This document shows positions 43,990 to 54,153 of a stretch of 64,000 bases of DNA, in pieces (position 1 is the stretch's first letter; every line of letters begins with the position of its first letter). A program made the translations under genes and the position numbers. Below the pieces are notes generated by a model that was given only the letters and a program-made list of their open reading frames with translations, ran no database searches and was not told the origin of the DNA. This stretch comes from Ichthyophis bannanicus (taxonomy: Eukaryota > Chordata > Amphibia > Gymnophiona > Ichthyophiidae). The stretch lies in NCBI GenBank assembly GCA_033557465.1, contig CM066040.1, positions 328,060,297 to 328,124,296 on the forward strand. The letters are read 5' to 3'.

Positions 43990-46900
43990 CTTATTTCTTT
44001 AAATGTTAAGGGTCTCAACTCCCCAAGGAAGCGGTCGCTGCTGTTTTCAGAGTTGCGCGCTTTGCGGGGGGACATTATTTATCTACAGGAGACTCATCTT
44101 CAGAATTGTAAGCAGGGCTGGTTGAAGCGGTCCCCGTACACTGAGGTGCGGGTGGCCTCAGACGTGCAGGGCCGGAAGAAGCGGGGGGTGGCCTTCCTAT
44201 TTCATCAGAGCCTGTCCTTGCAGGTAGAGGAGGAGAAAAGAGATACCCTGGGGAGGTGGCACTTTCTGAATGTTCGCTTAGAAGGGCGCTTGCTAACTTT
44301 AGCTAATATCTACGCGCCCAATGAAGGCCAGGGGTCATTTTTTATGCGGTTGAAAGCCTTACTGGCAGACTTCGCAAGGGGTCCCATTGTTCTTGGTGGG
44401 GATTGTAACACACATTTGGTGCCCCATCTGGATTCCACAGGTCGCGCTGGGGGGGGGAGTGAGGGGGCCGGCTAGAGCCCTTCAACGCCTTATGTTAGAT
44501 TTAGGTCTGCGGGATGTATGGAGGGACACCCACGAGGGAGAGCGGGGTTACACCTACTACTCTCCAGTTCATCAGGTTCACACTCGCATTGATTATTTCT
44601 TACTGGATCAGCGCCTGATGGATGGGAGAGTGGAGGCTGGACATGGAGCGCTGACTTGGTCAGATCATGCCCCGTGCTGGCTTGCCCTCCCGGCAGGATT
44701 GTACAGCGAGCACCAGCGCCTCTGGCGCTTAGATACGCGGTTCCTGCGGCGGCAGGGTGCAGTGCAGGAACATGCCCGCTTCATCACCGAATTCTTTGAG
44801 CTTAATGATTCTGGGGATGTCTCCCTTCCCACGGTTTGGGATGCCTTTAAGGCTACGGCCCGTGGTCAACTCATGGCAGAGGCAGCCCGCACGCGGAAAA
44901 TGTGGACGCGTGACCACGATCAGTTGGTGAAGGAGTCTGCTCGCTTAGCTTTGGAGCATGCCCGAACCGGCTCGCGGCAGGTTTTGCGTCAGTGGTGGAC
45001 TACGCGAGCCAATTTGGATGCATGTTTGCAGAGGGAATTAGATAATAAATGCCGGAAACTACGGCAAACGTTTTATGAGCATGGGAATAAAACTGGCCGC
45101 TTCTTGGCCTTGCATCTCCGACAACAGCAATCCGCGAGAGTGGTTCGTGAACTGCGCGATTCCGGGGGACGGAAAAGGGTAATTTCTCGGGAGATATGAG
45201 ATATTTTTGCTGATTATCTGGAGCAGCTCTATAAGGCAGAACCTTTTGATCGGGATCGTGTCCAGGCTTACTTACAGAGGATTGCTCTGCCGCATCTTTC
45301 TGACCCTGACCGAGCTCAGTTAGATTCTGAATTTACGGTGGACGAAGTGGAAAATGCTATTCGGCGGCTGAAAACTGGCAGTGCGCCGGGTAACGACGGC
45401 TTCCCAGCGGAATATTATAAGACGTTTCGTGTACAATTAGCGCCAACTTTGACCATATTGTTTAATGAGGTTCTGGGCGGGGTTCCTCTCCCTTCGTCCC
45501 AGTGCGAGGCGATGATAGTGATGATACCCAAGCCAGGTAAACCTCTGCACGACGCGGCATCATATCGCCCCATTTCCCTGTTAAATGTTGATGTCAAAAT
45601 ATTTGCTTCTGTTCTGGCTGCGCGCTTGAATCGGGTCCTTCCGGTTTTGGTCCACCCTGACCAGGTTGGGTTTGTGCCGGGTCGCCAGGCCGCAGATAAC
45701 ATAAGGCGTATGTTGCAGGTTATTCAGGTGGCCCGACGGGAGCCGCAGCCGGCTTTGCTGGTGGGGATCGACGCAGAAAAAGCTTTTGATCGGGTCGATT
45801 GGGGATACCTTTTGTGTGTTTTGGCGACAATGGGCTTTGGCCCTAATTATATCTGTTGGGTTTGTAGTCTCTATCAACGCCCTCAAGCGTGCATTCGGAT
45901 AAATGGGGGACACTCGAGAAACTTCTTCCTGGAGAGGGGCACACGGCAGGGCTGCCCACTTTCGCCTCTGCTCTTCGCCCTCGCGATGGAGCCCTTGGCA
46001 CAAAGCTTTCGTGAACATCCAGGCTTGCAGGGGGTCCGCATTGGCCCCGCGGAATATCAGATTGCGCTCTTTGCGGACGACATTATATTGTCCCTGGTGG
46101 ATCCGTCTACTTCCCTTCCAGCCGCGATGCAGCTGTTTGAAAACTTTTCTTGGATATCCAGTTTCAAAATTAACTACACTAAATCGGAGATCTTAAATGT
46201 CGGGATCCCTGGGGCGGTCTGTGCGGAGCTCCAAGCGGCCTATCCTCTTCGATGGGTATCGGGTACCCTTCGCTATCTAGGGGTGCAATTGACCGTGGAG
46301 CGGGCGGACCTCTTTAAAGCTATCTATGAGCCTCTGCTCCGTCAGGTTCGACGGGACTTAGATATCTGGAATGGCCTGCTCCTTTACTGGTTTGGGCGTA
46401 TGGCGGTAGTCAAGATGGTGGTTGTTCCCCGTTTTCTTTATTTTTTTCAGGTACTACCGCTTCCCATTGCGCGGGCCACTTTGGCGACTTGGCAGCGGTT
46501 ACTTATGAAGTTTATATGGCACTACCGTCGCCCACGGTTGGCACGGCACGTTCTCTATGCCCGTACACGCACTGGAGGTATGGGCATGCCCAATTTGCAT
46601 TGGTACTATGCGGCGGCACAATGTCGGGCGGGGGTGGAATGGATGATTGCCGATAGCACCAAACGATGGGTACAGATAGAAATGAGTTTGGCTGGGGGAG
46701 CGGGGTTGGGGGATTGGCTGTGGCTTGGTCCAAAACTTCGGCGCGGTAAATGCATCAGTAATCCCTATGTACTTCATACCCTCCGTTGCTGGGATCAGCA
46801 TTTTCGATCCCGGGATACAGACTTGTCCCCTTTGGCCCCTATAGTAGACAATGCTTCCTTCCCGCCGGGGTTGAGTGACTTAGTCTTTCGGCAGTGGGGA

Positions 46901-47543
46901 CATCATGGCCTTAGCCGGGCCGGGCAATTCTTTGCTGAAGGTCGGTTGCAATCCTTCCGTGCATTACAAGATGAATTTGACATTCCGGAACTCTGATCTG
47001 AATCTTTCTTACGCTGAGCAACAGTGGGAAAGGGTGGAAACACGCTTATGGAAGAGCTCGGTAGCGATTAATGCCCGTGAAACTAATTATAAAATAATGT
47101 ACCGTTGGTATATGACCCCGACGCGGATCGCTTGTATTTATCCAGGGGCTGCGGACCTCTGTTGGCGTAATTGTGGGCAGCGGGGCACCTTGGGGCATAT
47201 TTGGTGGGATTGCCCCCGCATTCGCGCCTTTTGGAGGGGTGTACAATTCTGGCTACAATTGCTTTTGGGAGTGAGTATCCCCTGGGATCCGGGGATCTTT
47301 CTTTTTGGGGCCTCAGTGCCGGGTGCACGGGCCCCACAGCTTGCTTTACTCCGCCACGGCCTGAATGCAGCCCGATTATCCCTTACAGCAGCATGGAAAC
47401 GTGATTTGCCCCCCTCCTTCCAGGTTTGGTTGGAAAGAATGTGGGATATGTATATAATGGAGCGGGGGGTAGCTGTTAGCAGGATGCATTTGGCGCGCTT
47501 TGAATTGATATGGGCACCCTTTGTTTCTCGTTATGGCGCGTGA
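43990..47543 (+). pseudogene. L1-B ORF2 (endonuclease-RT), few breaks
   Basis: Endonuclease: ISLNVKGLNSPRKRS, QETHL, LGGDCNTHL, TRIDYFLLD, WSDHAP. RT: SAPGNDGFPAEYYKTF, YRPISLLNVDVKIFASVL, DAEKAFDRVDW, RGTRQGCPLSPLLFALAMEP, ALFADDIIL (FADD intact). Cys motif LCWRNCGQRGTLGHIWWDC. Breaks: a frameshift in the G run near 44455, a stop at 45197-45199, and a shift with apparent loss of about 80 codons near 46985 compared with L1-A. Confidence 0.92.
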
Positions 47544-47980
47544 CTGTTACAAATAATCATAAGGGAAAACACAAACTTCAAGGGAACTTTCCCCTTGTAT
47601 GTGCTTCTTGCTCTCTATCTTCCCTTGTCTAAGGATCAGCAAGCCATAGAGGGGGGGATTGGGGGGGGGGCTTGGTTTAGGGAGGTCTTGGGGGAGGGAA
47701 ATGGGAGGTTGGGGGGGCTGTAGCCCCTTTTCTCTCTTTGGAGCTTTAATCTATGTGCCATTAAAGTTGAATGGGGGAGCAGTGGGGAGAGAATGGGTGG
47801 GGGAAGGGGGAGGGTGGTTGTTTGGTACTTATCTTAAAAATACCAAAATGAAGGCATATTGTAGGCTACCATTGTGTTCTAAAGCCCTGCTTTTGATGTT
47901 GCATTCTTTTTGCTGATGTATTTGGTTTATGGTTCTTGTTTCTAAGTATTCTTTGGAAGCCTTTCAATAAAAAAAAAAAA
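47544..47980 (+). other. L1-B 3' UTR with G-rich tract
   Basis: G runs of 5-10 at 47650-47720 and again at 47770-47815, then AATAAA at 47967 and poly(A). Confidence 0.75.
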
Positions 47981-47995
47981 AAAAGGTAGAATCCT

Positions 47996-49395
47996 ACAGA
48001 CCCATCTCAAGTATTCCTTTTCTCGCGAAGTTAATAGAAAAGGAGGTTCAATGTCAATTGCAAGACCACATCGATGCCGCTGCTCCCCTGGATCCTTGCC
48101 AACATGGCTTCAGAGAGTCACATGGTGTAGAAACACTCCTTACATCTCTCCTCAATAACATAATTTCTGGTATCAACAACATCCGGCAGGGTTTTGCACT
48201 TGTGTTCCTGGACATAGCCACAGCTTTCGACTCTGTGAGCCATGACCTCCTCCTAATACGGCTAAAAGAGAAAGGAGTTGGCGGAACTGCCCTTGAATGG
48301 TGCAGATCGTACTTATCCGAAAGATGGCAACACGTCCGTGCTGGTGGAGCGATGTCTGATCCTTTTCACCAAGGGCAGGGGGTCCCACAAGGTTCCTCCC
48401 TCTCGGCTTTGTTGTTCAATATTTATATGCAACCTATTTGCAAGATCATCCGGTCTTTCAATGTAAGTTGCATGGTATATGCGGATGATGTCCTGCTTTA
48501 TATGCCTTTCAACATAGACAAATTGGACCTATCCCCTCTGAGCAACTGCTTTGATGCCATATCGGAATGGCTCTTGTCACAAAACCTCAGGATTCAACAT
48601 AAGAAGACAGAGGTGCTCTTCATGTCAAAGAACCCGAACTTTAGCCCTCCACAATTCCTGAAGGTGAAAGATGCTGAGCTACAATCAAAACCTAAAATAC
48701 GTTATCTGGGTGTTACACTCAATCAGAACCTGGACATGAAGGCACATATAGCCAACACTGTAAGAGCCATATACTACAAAATCCGGTCACTAAGACATCT
48801 TCGCCCCCTGCTTGAACCTGAGGATTTCCGTACCATCTAACAGGCTCTGATCATGCCTCACTTTGACTATGCTAATGTCATTTTGCTAGGCCTCCCTCAA
48901 TCCACCTTGAACCCCTTACAGCTTGCAATGAATAGCGCTGCGAGGGTTCTCTATGGGGCATCTAGGAGTGAGCATGTGTCGCCCCTTCTGAAGCAGTTAC
49001 ACTGGCTTCCTATACAGGCCAGGATCATTTTCAAGACATTACTACTTACCTTCAAAGCGGTAAATAGTCTCTCCTCCACTTCTTTAACTGATCTCATCAA
49101 ACCCATAACCCCGAATAGATCAAGAAGATCAATTGCATTAAATATGCTAATCGTTCCTCGTGAACTTACAAGAAGCACCTCATCAACAGCAAACAGGGCT
49201 TTCAGTCTTCGTGCCCCAAAACTCTGGAATACATTGCCACCAGATATTAGAGCAACCACCAACCTACTTCAATTTAGAAAGGCCCTCAAACATTACTTAT
49301 TCCTTAAATACTTCCCGGTGAGTGCAGAAGCACGTCCCCTCTCCGTTAGTTATAGGAACTCTGAATCACCTAGTGAGCCAGAATTCCCCACATAG
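47996..49395 (+). pseudogene. L2-b reverse transcriptase and C-terminal domain
   Basis: One frame with a single internal stop (TAA 48838-48840). Blocks: YRPISSIPFLAKLIEK, DPCQHGFRESHGVETLL, VFLDIATAFDSVSHDLLL, GQGVPQGSSLSALLFNIYM, MVYADDVLLYM (YADD intact), KIRYLGVTLNQNLDMK and, after the stop, MPHFDYANVILLGLP, LHWLPIQARIIFK and FSLRAPKLWNTLPPDIRA. Only one stop after the insertion point suggests a fairly young copy. Confidence 0.9.
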
Positions 49396-49523
49396 TAAGG
49401 TCCACTGACAAATTAAGGATAAGGTTCCACTGACCATTACGTCTCTTTTGTGCTATAATTTAAAGATGTCAATAGTTTACCTTGCAATCCAAGTTTACTG
49501 TCCTGTGATTCATAATTACCTTG

Positions 49524-50651
49524 TGTGATGATGCAGAGGGCTTAAACACCAGAAATAGGGGTTTAAAACAGCTTCTTTCCCCAAAAGCAGACAGCAATAC
49601 AGGCGGGGAAAGGGTTAAAGCTTCAGCCCAGAGAAACTCTCTGCATAGAAAGTCAGTGAGAGAGCCACACCCCAGCTCCATGACAACCCCGGGAGCTGAT
49701 GTAAGAGGCAAGGGGGCGGAGTCAAAGCGGATAGGGCAGCCCCATGCTCTTAACCAGGAAGGAGATTCAGATAAGGTGAAGGAGAAGAGGAAGGAGAAGG
49801 AGAATAGAGACAGAGTGTTGGACTCTGGCTCAGGTTCTGGTTCGGATTCAGATCCAGAGGGAGACCTGAGGAACCGAGGAAGCAAAGGAAGGAGCAACCA
49901 TTACCAAGGCAGCACACGGTGCTTGGGGAGTTGCCAGCAAGACTGCTTAGAGAAAGAAAGGTCTCTGGAAAAGCGTCTGAGAAAGCTTCCTGTAAAGGAG
50001 AGGAATTACCATGGGCCAAGCAGCAGAGAGAAGCAGGTCAGAAGTAACTTTAAACCTCGAGGGGAGAGGCTGGAAACCTTACCCAGGAGAGACAGGAGTT
50101 CTTCCCCGGAGTCTTCTCTGGAAGCTGTGGTTACAGGTGGGAGATTAGGCTGGAGTAAAGTTCCAGGTGAAAAGCTGCAGAAACGTTCCCAGGGCAGGCA
50201 GCGTGTCTCTAGCTCAAGCTCTGAGAATAGCACAGCTGCTCATAAGCAAACAGCTGATTGTGTGCTACGGAGACAGAGGTTAGAGCCAGACCCTGCTGAG
50301 CAGTTTGCCACATGGGAGATAGTGAAGCAGTATCAGGACAAATACTTGCCTTATAACCAAACTGGGAAAGCCAGATATACCAGAAGAAAGGTGAGCCCTT
50401 TTCCCATTAATTCAGTTTTAAAGGAAGCTGGTAATTTTAATTCCTCACATATACCAAGAAGTAAAAAGGATTCTAAATGGAAACAGCTTAAAAGCTTACT
50501 AGAGCAGTGGAAGCCAGTTACTCTGCAGAACCCTGACTATAACCAGGACCTATCAGACTCAGAAGTAGAACCAATGCAGACTGAGTCAGCTGTAATAGAT
50601 AACAGTTATTCTGATATGGAGACAGAGTGTGCTTACTGTCATAAGGAGTGA
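49524..50651 (+). CDS. LTR-4 ORF, charged unknown protein with acidic Cys tail
   Basis: Uninterrupted for 375 codons from the first base of the element (CDDAEGLNTRNRGLKQ). There is no ATG at the start; the first Met is near residue 53. Composition is strongly K/R/E/S-biased, with KEKRKEKENRDR, an SGSGSGSDSDPEGD run, and RRDRSSSPESS. Near the C-terminus: FATWEIVKQYQDKYLPYN, WKQLKSLLEQWKPVTL, an acidic run DLSDSEVEPMQTES and SDMETECAYCHKE at the very end. It appears disordered; nuclear or RNA-binding roles could be imagined but nothing shows this. Its intactness over 1.1 kb inside a solo LTR is notable. Confidence 0.55.
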   Translation, partial: CDDAEGLNTRNRGLKQLLSPKADSNTGGERVKASAQRNSLHRKSVREPHPSSMTTPGADVRGKGAESKRIGQPHALNQEGDSDKVKEKRKEKENRDRVLDSGSGSGSDSDPEGDLRNRGSKGRSNHYQGSTRCLGSCQQDCLEKERSLEKRLRKLPVKERNYHGPSSREKQVRSNFKPRGERLETLPRRDRSSSPESSLEAVVTGGRLGWSKVPGEKLQKRSQGRQRVSSSSSENSTAAHKQTADCVLRRQRLEPDPAEQFATWEIVKQYQDKYLPYNQTGKARYTRRKVSPFPINSVLKEAGNFNSSHIPRSKKDSKWKQLKSLLEQWKPVTLQNPDYNQDLSDSEVEPMQTESAVIDNSYSDMETECAYCHKE

Positions 50652-51175
50652 AAGCTGTATAACTTTGTGCAAGTGATAAGTGCTGGAGAAGTCCAACTTC
50701 ATGCATTTCAGCTTTTACACGGGGAGAGGCAGCGTACTGCCTAAGTGTAAAACTCAACCTCATTAAGCAACTGTGGAAAGCAAATGCAATGCTATTGAGT
50801 TATCTGCAAAGTAAAGTTGTTACATGAAAGTAAAGCTTCTAGTGTGAAGAACAGACCTTGTTCAGAGCTGTAGAGAAGTTTGGATAATTTGTTTGGAACT
50901 GACAACCCTGAGAAGTATCAGGTGGACTTTGTTACATCTTTGATTTTATTTGGTTGGAAAAAGTATCCACATTTTGTTTCTGTTATTAGGGGTAGTAGAT
51001 ACAAAATTCCCGTGCTAACAATAAAGTTATTGTTACCCCAATTAACCTTGGCTGTTCGTGTCTTGGCCCACAACTACACGGAACCCGGACATCAGCACTT
51101 ACAAGGATCTATAAATTTGTGGTCACGTCCCCCCTCTTCCAGGCAACCGCCTATACGGGGGAGGAGGGCGTGACA
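49524..51175 (+). mobile_element. LTR-4, solo-LTR-like element with longest ORF
   Basis: Starts TGTGATGATGCAGAGGG and ends GGGCGTGACA. Flank CTTG(T) is duplicated at 49520-49524 and 51176-51180 inside the L2-b 3' UTR. AATAAA at 51019, about 155 bases before the 3' end. There is no internal repeat of its ends. It encodes the longest intact family ORF. Confidence 0.85.
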
Positions 51176-51313
51176 CTTGTTATCCAAGTTTATTGACCCT
51201 GTTTAATGTAACTCAGACACTTGTTTTTGTGCTGAATTTTGTGTTCGATGTAAACCGCGCTGATGCCAAATAGTGCGGTATATAAGAATTGTAAATAAAT
51301 AAAATAAAATAAA

Positions 51314-51570
51314 TCTGCCCTGGCTTTCCACATTCTGGTTTGCAAGCACGCAACGGGTGCACATGTGCTTGTCCTAAATAACCTTCTCTTAGGCCATGCC
51401 TATGTAATTGCTAATGCATACCATCCTTTTTTTTTTCTTCACACTATAGCCATATGTCCGCCTACGGCTCCCAAACCTATATTCACAAATAAAATCAATC
51501 TTAACTGTGCCTGCCGGCGAGTGCTAAGCTACAGTAAGCCCCAATGTAAGCTGAGCCACATAGGGAGGAG
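51314..51570. other. Short unassigned stretch in DIRS-B
   Basis: Between the L2-b tail and the SINE. No gene; probably DIRS-B internal sequence. Confidence 0.4.
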
Positions 51571-51645
51571 TGGTCTAGTGGTTAGGACAAGGTACTTCGG
51601 GCCAGGGGTTCAAGTCCCACCTGGGGACAGCAATCTCAGGCCAGA

Positions 51646-51660
51646 GGGACTGGGATTTCT
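51646..51660 (+). repeat. Half-L1 target duplication, left
   Basis: GGGACTGGGATTTCT, identical to 53215-53229. Confidence 0.93.
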
Positions 51661-53214
51661 TTCTTTTTTTTTTTTTTTTTTATATTTATTGAATTTTAAA
51701 AATACATTCAACTCCAAAATTGAATGAAGGAAAAGTGGTAACAAAGAAATGAATCAAAACCATATACAATGTAACAATACCATCAATACATTACCATGGG
51801 AGAGGCATCAGGAAAATAATTACAATAAAAAATAGGAAAATAAAGATAAAGCTGTGCAAGACTTACACGTCAGCCGTATGAGAAGCTAATTTCACAATGC
51901 TATCCTCCCTAGCCGCAAGGAACTCCAGAAGCTGACCGGGCTCAAAAAACATATACCTCGTATAACCTTTCTTTATACGAAACACATCTGGCAGGAAATT
52001 TCAACAAAAATGTTCCACCGAGGGAAAGGACTCTGGGTTTCAAACCCAAAAATTCCTTCCTCCTCAGCTGAGTATTTCTAGCTAAGTCATAAAAATACGT
52101 ACACATGAGCCCATAAACTGCTGACTGAAATTCCTAAAGTACAGACAAAAAATTAAAGCTTTGTCGGTCTCAAGGGCCAGTGTAATAAGGAGGGTAGTAC
52201 GGGCTGTAACCAAATCCAGAGAACTCTCTAAGAAACCAGTAAGATCTCCAGAGATTCCCGGAGGGTTGCTAACAGCTCCCTGAACTTCCCTACCAGTAGT
52301 TAAATATTGAACTCTGGTTAATGGCGGGAGATTCTCCCCAGGGATCTTCAAGACCTCCTGGAAATATCTCCGCACCATTTCCAGAGGAGAACACACAGGA
52401 GACCTAGGAAAGTTAACCAGTCTTAAATTGTTCTTCCGGACTTGGTTTTCCAGGTATTCCAACTTTCTATTGGTCACATTCCGGTCCTTCACATGGACAT
52501 GGTGTAGTTCACGGAGTTGATCCAGCTCCCCACTCAGCTGTGCCAGTTTCCCCTCCTGTTCCTTCTGCACGATTGAGAACTGCTGTAAATCCACCTTTAA
52601 AGACTTGATATCAGTACTTACAGATGTAGCAATTTTTTCCAAAGAAGAATTCATTGTGATAATGGCCTCCCATAGCACCTCCAATGTTATTTTTGCAGGC
52701 TTCACTAAACCGCCTCCTCCAGCATTCACCCTCGGGGACACATCCTCCTGGAAAGGGCTGATCAAAAACCTCGATTCAGCCCCAGATGCTCCAACAACTC
52801 CAGGAGACCCACACGGAGCATTTGCAATGGCAGTGGAGCCCTCCAAAGCCTCCTGCTTTGGCGTGCTAGTCACCATGCTGGCAAGAGGCTCTCCTCTGCC
52901 GAGCACATCGCTTCCGGTGCAAGGCGGGGGAGCCTGCTGCTCTGGGGACAGAAACACCCCGGATGTGCTCAGGTCCGGAGAACACACCGGGCCTGCCGAA
53001 GACGCTGCTTCCTCATCCCTGCCGGAGAAACCACACATTTGGAGCGTCCTTTGGCCTGCAGCAGTAGAACCAGCTTCACCCGGAAGGAGGTAGGCTTGTT
53101 TCCGCTTCCTTCTGCCCATACCAGCCGCAGAAAGGATGGAAGCAGTCAGCAGAACGCACACAAACACTGGACCTCCGGCCAGGAGATTCACACTGCCGCC
53201 ATCTTAGTTCGCCC
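51661..53214 (-). mobile_element. Half-L1 (ORF1-only, HAL1-like)
   Basis: Minus-strand element with 5' end GGGCGAACTAAGATGGCGGC at 53214, ORF1, a short 3' part and a poly(A) tail (T run 51664-51680). Flanked by GGGACTGGGATTTCT at 51646-51660 and 53215-53229. It has both true ends and lacks ORF2, so it is not a 5' truncation; it resembles HAL1 elements of mammals in design. Confidence 0.88.
52082..53119 (-). CDS. Half-L1 ORF1 protein
   Basis: The preferred start is ATG at 53119 (MGRRKRKQAYLLPGEAG); an upstream in-frame ATG at 53191 lies within the presumed 5' UTR. A Ser/Pro/Gly-rich N-terminal part is followed by a coiled coil (STDIKSLKVDLQQFSIVQKE, LAQLSGELDQLRELHH), then LEYLENQVRKNNLRLVNFP starting the RRM. 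The last part breaks at 52082; a decayed continuation (FEPGQLLEFLAAREDS) is visible at about 51900-51950. The sequence is far from L1-A and L1-B ORF1, so it belongs to a third L1 lineage. Confidence 0.8.
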   Translation of the reverse strand: MGRRKRKQAYLLPGEAGSTAAGQRTLQMCGFSGRDEEAASSAGPVCSPDLSTSGVFLSPEQQAPPPCTGSDVLGRGEPLASMVTSTPKQEALEGSTAIANAPCGSPGVVGASGAESRFLISPFQEDVSPRVNAGGGGLVKPAKITLEVLWEAIITMNSSLEKIATSVSTDIKSLKVDLQQFSIVQKEQEGKLAQLSGELDQLRELHHVHVKDRNVTNRKLEYLENQVRKNNLRLVNFPRSPVCSPLEMVRRYFQEVLKIPGENLPPLTRVQYLTTGREVQGAVSNPPGISGDLTGFLESSLDLVTARTTLLITLALETDKALIFCLYFRNFSQQFMGSCVRIFMT

Positions 53215-53229
53215 GGGACTGGGATTTCT
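53215..53229 (+). repeat. Half-L1 target duplication, right
   Basis: GGGACTGGGATTTCT, identical to 51646-51660. Confidence 0.93.
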
Positions 53230-53405
53230 AGTCCTATAGGCACTCCTTGTGGTCTTGGGCAAGCCACTTAACCCTCCATTGCCTATGTTCCCTGTAAGTA
53301 ATAGCGTATGTGTCTCAAATCCCCTCGTGTTAAATGTATCCCCCAATTGACCGCTTTGACCCAGTTAAAAGCAGGATATAAATACAGCTAAATAAATAAA
53401 TAAAC

Positions 53406-54022
53406 GCCTGCAGGTACAAAATGGTCACTGCTGTTAGCAGCCCTGAATTGGCGCCAAATACCGTTACTTCACCACAAAATGAACGGTCATCCGACTCGCT
53501 GTCTGCTGACAGCATAGACCCCCTATATTAAATCCCCACTCAACAAATCCAAATTCTTACCGTGCCTCGCACCGCTCCAGCTTGTGCGGCACTGCTCCAC
53601 ACAGGAGCGCGCTGCCAGCAGCAGAGCAAGCTCCTCTTTCTCCTGCCCCTCGCCCCGACGCAGCGCAGGACCAGCAGAGAAGCACATTGTGTGTTGCAGG
53701 GCTCCCCTCCATACAGTCAAGGAGGGGACAGCTGTCCAGGGCATCTGGACCACCGCTCAAATAAATAAAGAAAGAAAGAGTAGGCAGACAGCGGTCGGAT
53801 TAAACCCTGCTACCGGTTTCCTTCTTTTTTTTTTCTCATTTTTAAGCATAGGCACTAGAAAAATAATCTAAATTAGATTAAATCAAATTAAATTAAATCA
53901 GAGAGATGAAACCAAATTTAAACCTTAAACCAAAGAGCTACCATAACTGCTCCTTATCTTTCCTTTTAGTGAGCCCGGCACCTAGGCTCACTACGTCCTC
54001 CTGCTGCATGGAGACTGAACAC
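53406..54022 (-). other. DIRS-B 5' region, no intact gene
   Basis: Between the SINE and the right ITR. It would be the 5' leader/gag area of DIRS-B on the minus strand, but I see no Cys/His motif or conserved gag block. A T/A-rich stretch lies at 53820-53910. Confidence 0.45.
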
Positions 54023-54153
54023 ACTGGGGGATGATGGGAGAAGACCAGCAATGTATATCCAGTGATGTCACGAGTTTTGATTTGTCCAGTCTCCATGCTG
54101 CAGGAGGAGGTGCACTACCCAGAGGTGGAGGACTAAACTGGAGGAACAATAAG
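54023..54153 (-). repeat. DIRS-B terminal repeat, right
   Basis: Inverse of 36383-36508, with its own outer end (CCTTATTGTTCCTCC when read inverted). Confidence 0.88.

Larger units (their letters stand above)
41309..47980 (+). mobile_element. L1-B, full-length LINE-1 with TSD
   Basis: Flanked by AAAAGGTAGAATCCT (41294-41308 and 47981-47995; the left A-part overlaps the poly(A)). It has a 5' UTR of about 1.1 kb, ORF1, a 600-base G-rich spacer, ORF2, a G-rich 3' UTR tract, AATAAA at 47967 and a poly(A) tail. Inserted in L2-b RT. It differs from L1-A (longer 5' UTR, divergent proteins), so it is another subfamily. Confidence 0.94.
41208..51313 (+). mobile_element. L2-b, plus-strand L2 LINE split by L1-B and LTR-4
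   Basis: Coding begins in the RT (KLDPQKVES at 41285-41308) and is interrupted by L1-B. It resumes as YRPISSIPFLAKLIEK at 47996. The 3' end has GATGTAAACCGCGCTGATGC and an (AAAT)n-like tail to about 51313. LTR-4 sits in the 3' UTR. The RT is close to L2-a (both have QHGF..xHGVETL). 5'-truncated; start near 41208 is approximate. Confidence 0.85.
51571..53405 (+). mobile_element. tRNA-derived SINE split by half-L1
   Basis: The head at 51571-51620 has an A-box-like TGGTCTAGTGGTTAGGA and a B-box-like GGGTTCAAGTCCC, as in tRNA-derived SINEs. The body resumes at 53230 (AGTCCTATAGGCACTCC, GGGCAAGCCACTTAACC) and ends with GACCCAGTTAAAAGCAGG, ATATAAATACAGC and (AAAT)n at 53405. The tail matches that of L2-a, its likely mobilising partner. 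The half-L1 lies inside with a 15 bp duplication. Confidence 0.85.
36347..54153 (-). mobile_element. DIRS-B retrotransposon with ITRs and ICR, many insertions
   Basis: Minus-strand DIRS element inserted in the hAT-T transposase gene. It shows all structural hallmarks: inverted terminal repeats at 36383-36508 and 54023-54140, and an internal complementary region at 36839-36934 that joins inverses of both outer ends. The trinucleotide AAG lies on both sides. Coding is badly decayed. Insertions inside are L2-b (with L1-B and LTR-4) and a SINE (with a half-L1). Confidence 0.88.

Noticed and set aside
51571..51640. A genuine tRNA gene
   Set aside because: A/B-box-like phrases are present, but there is no cloverleaf 3' half; it continues into a SINE body and LINE-type tail.
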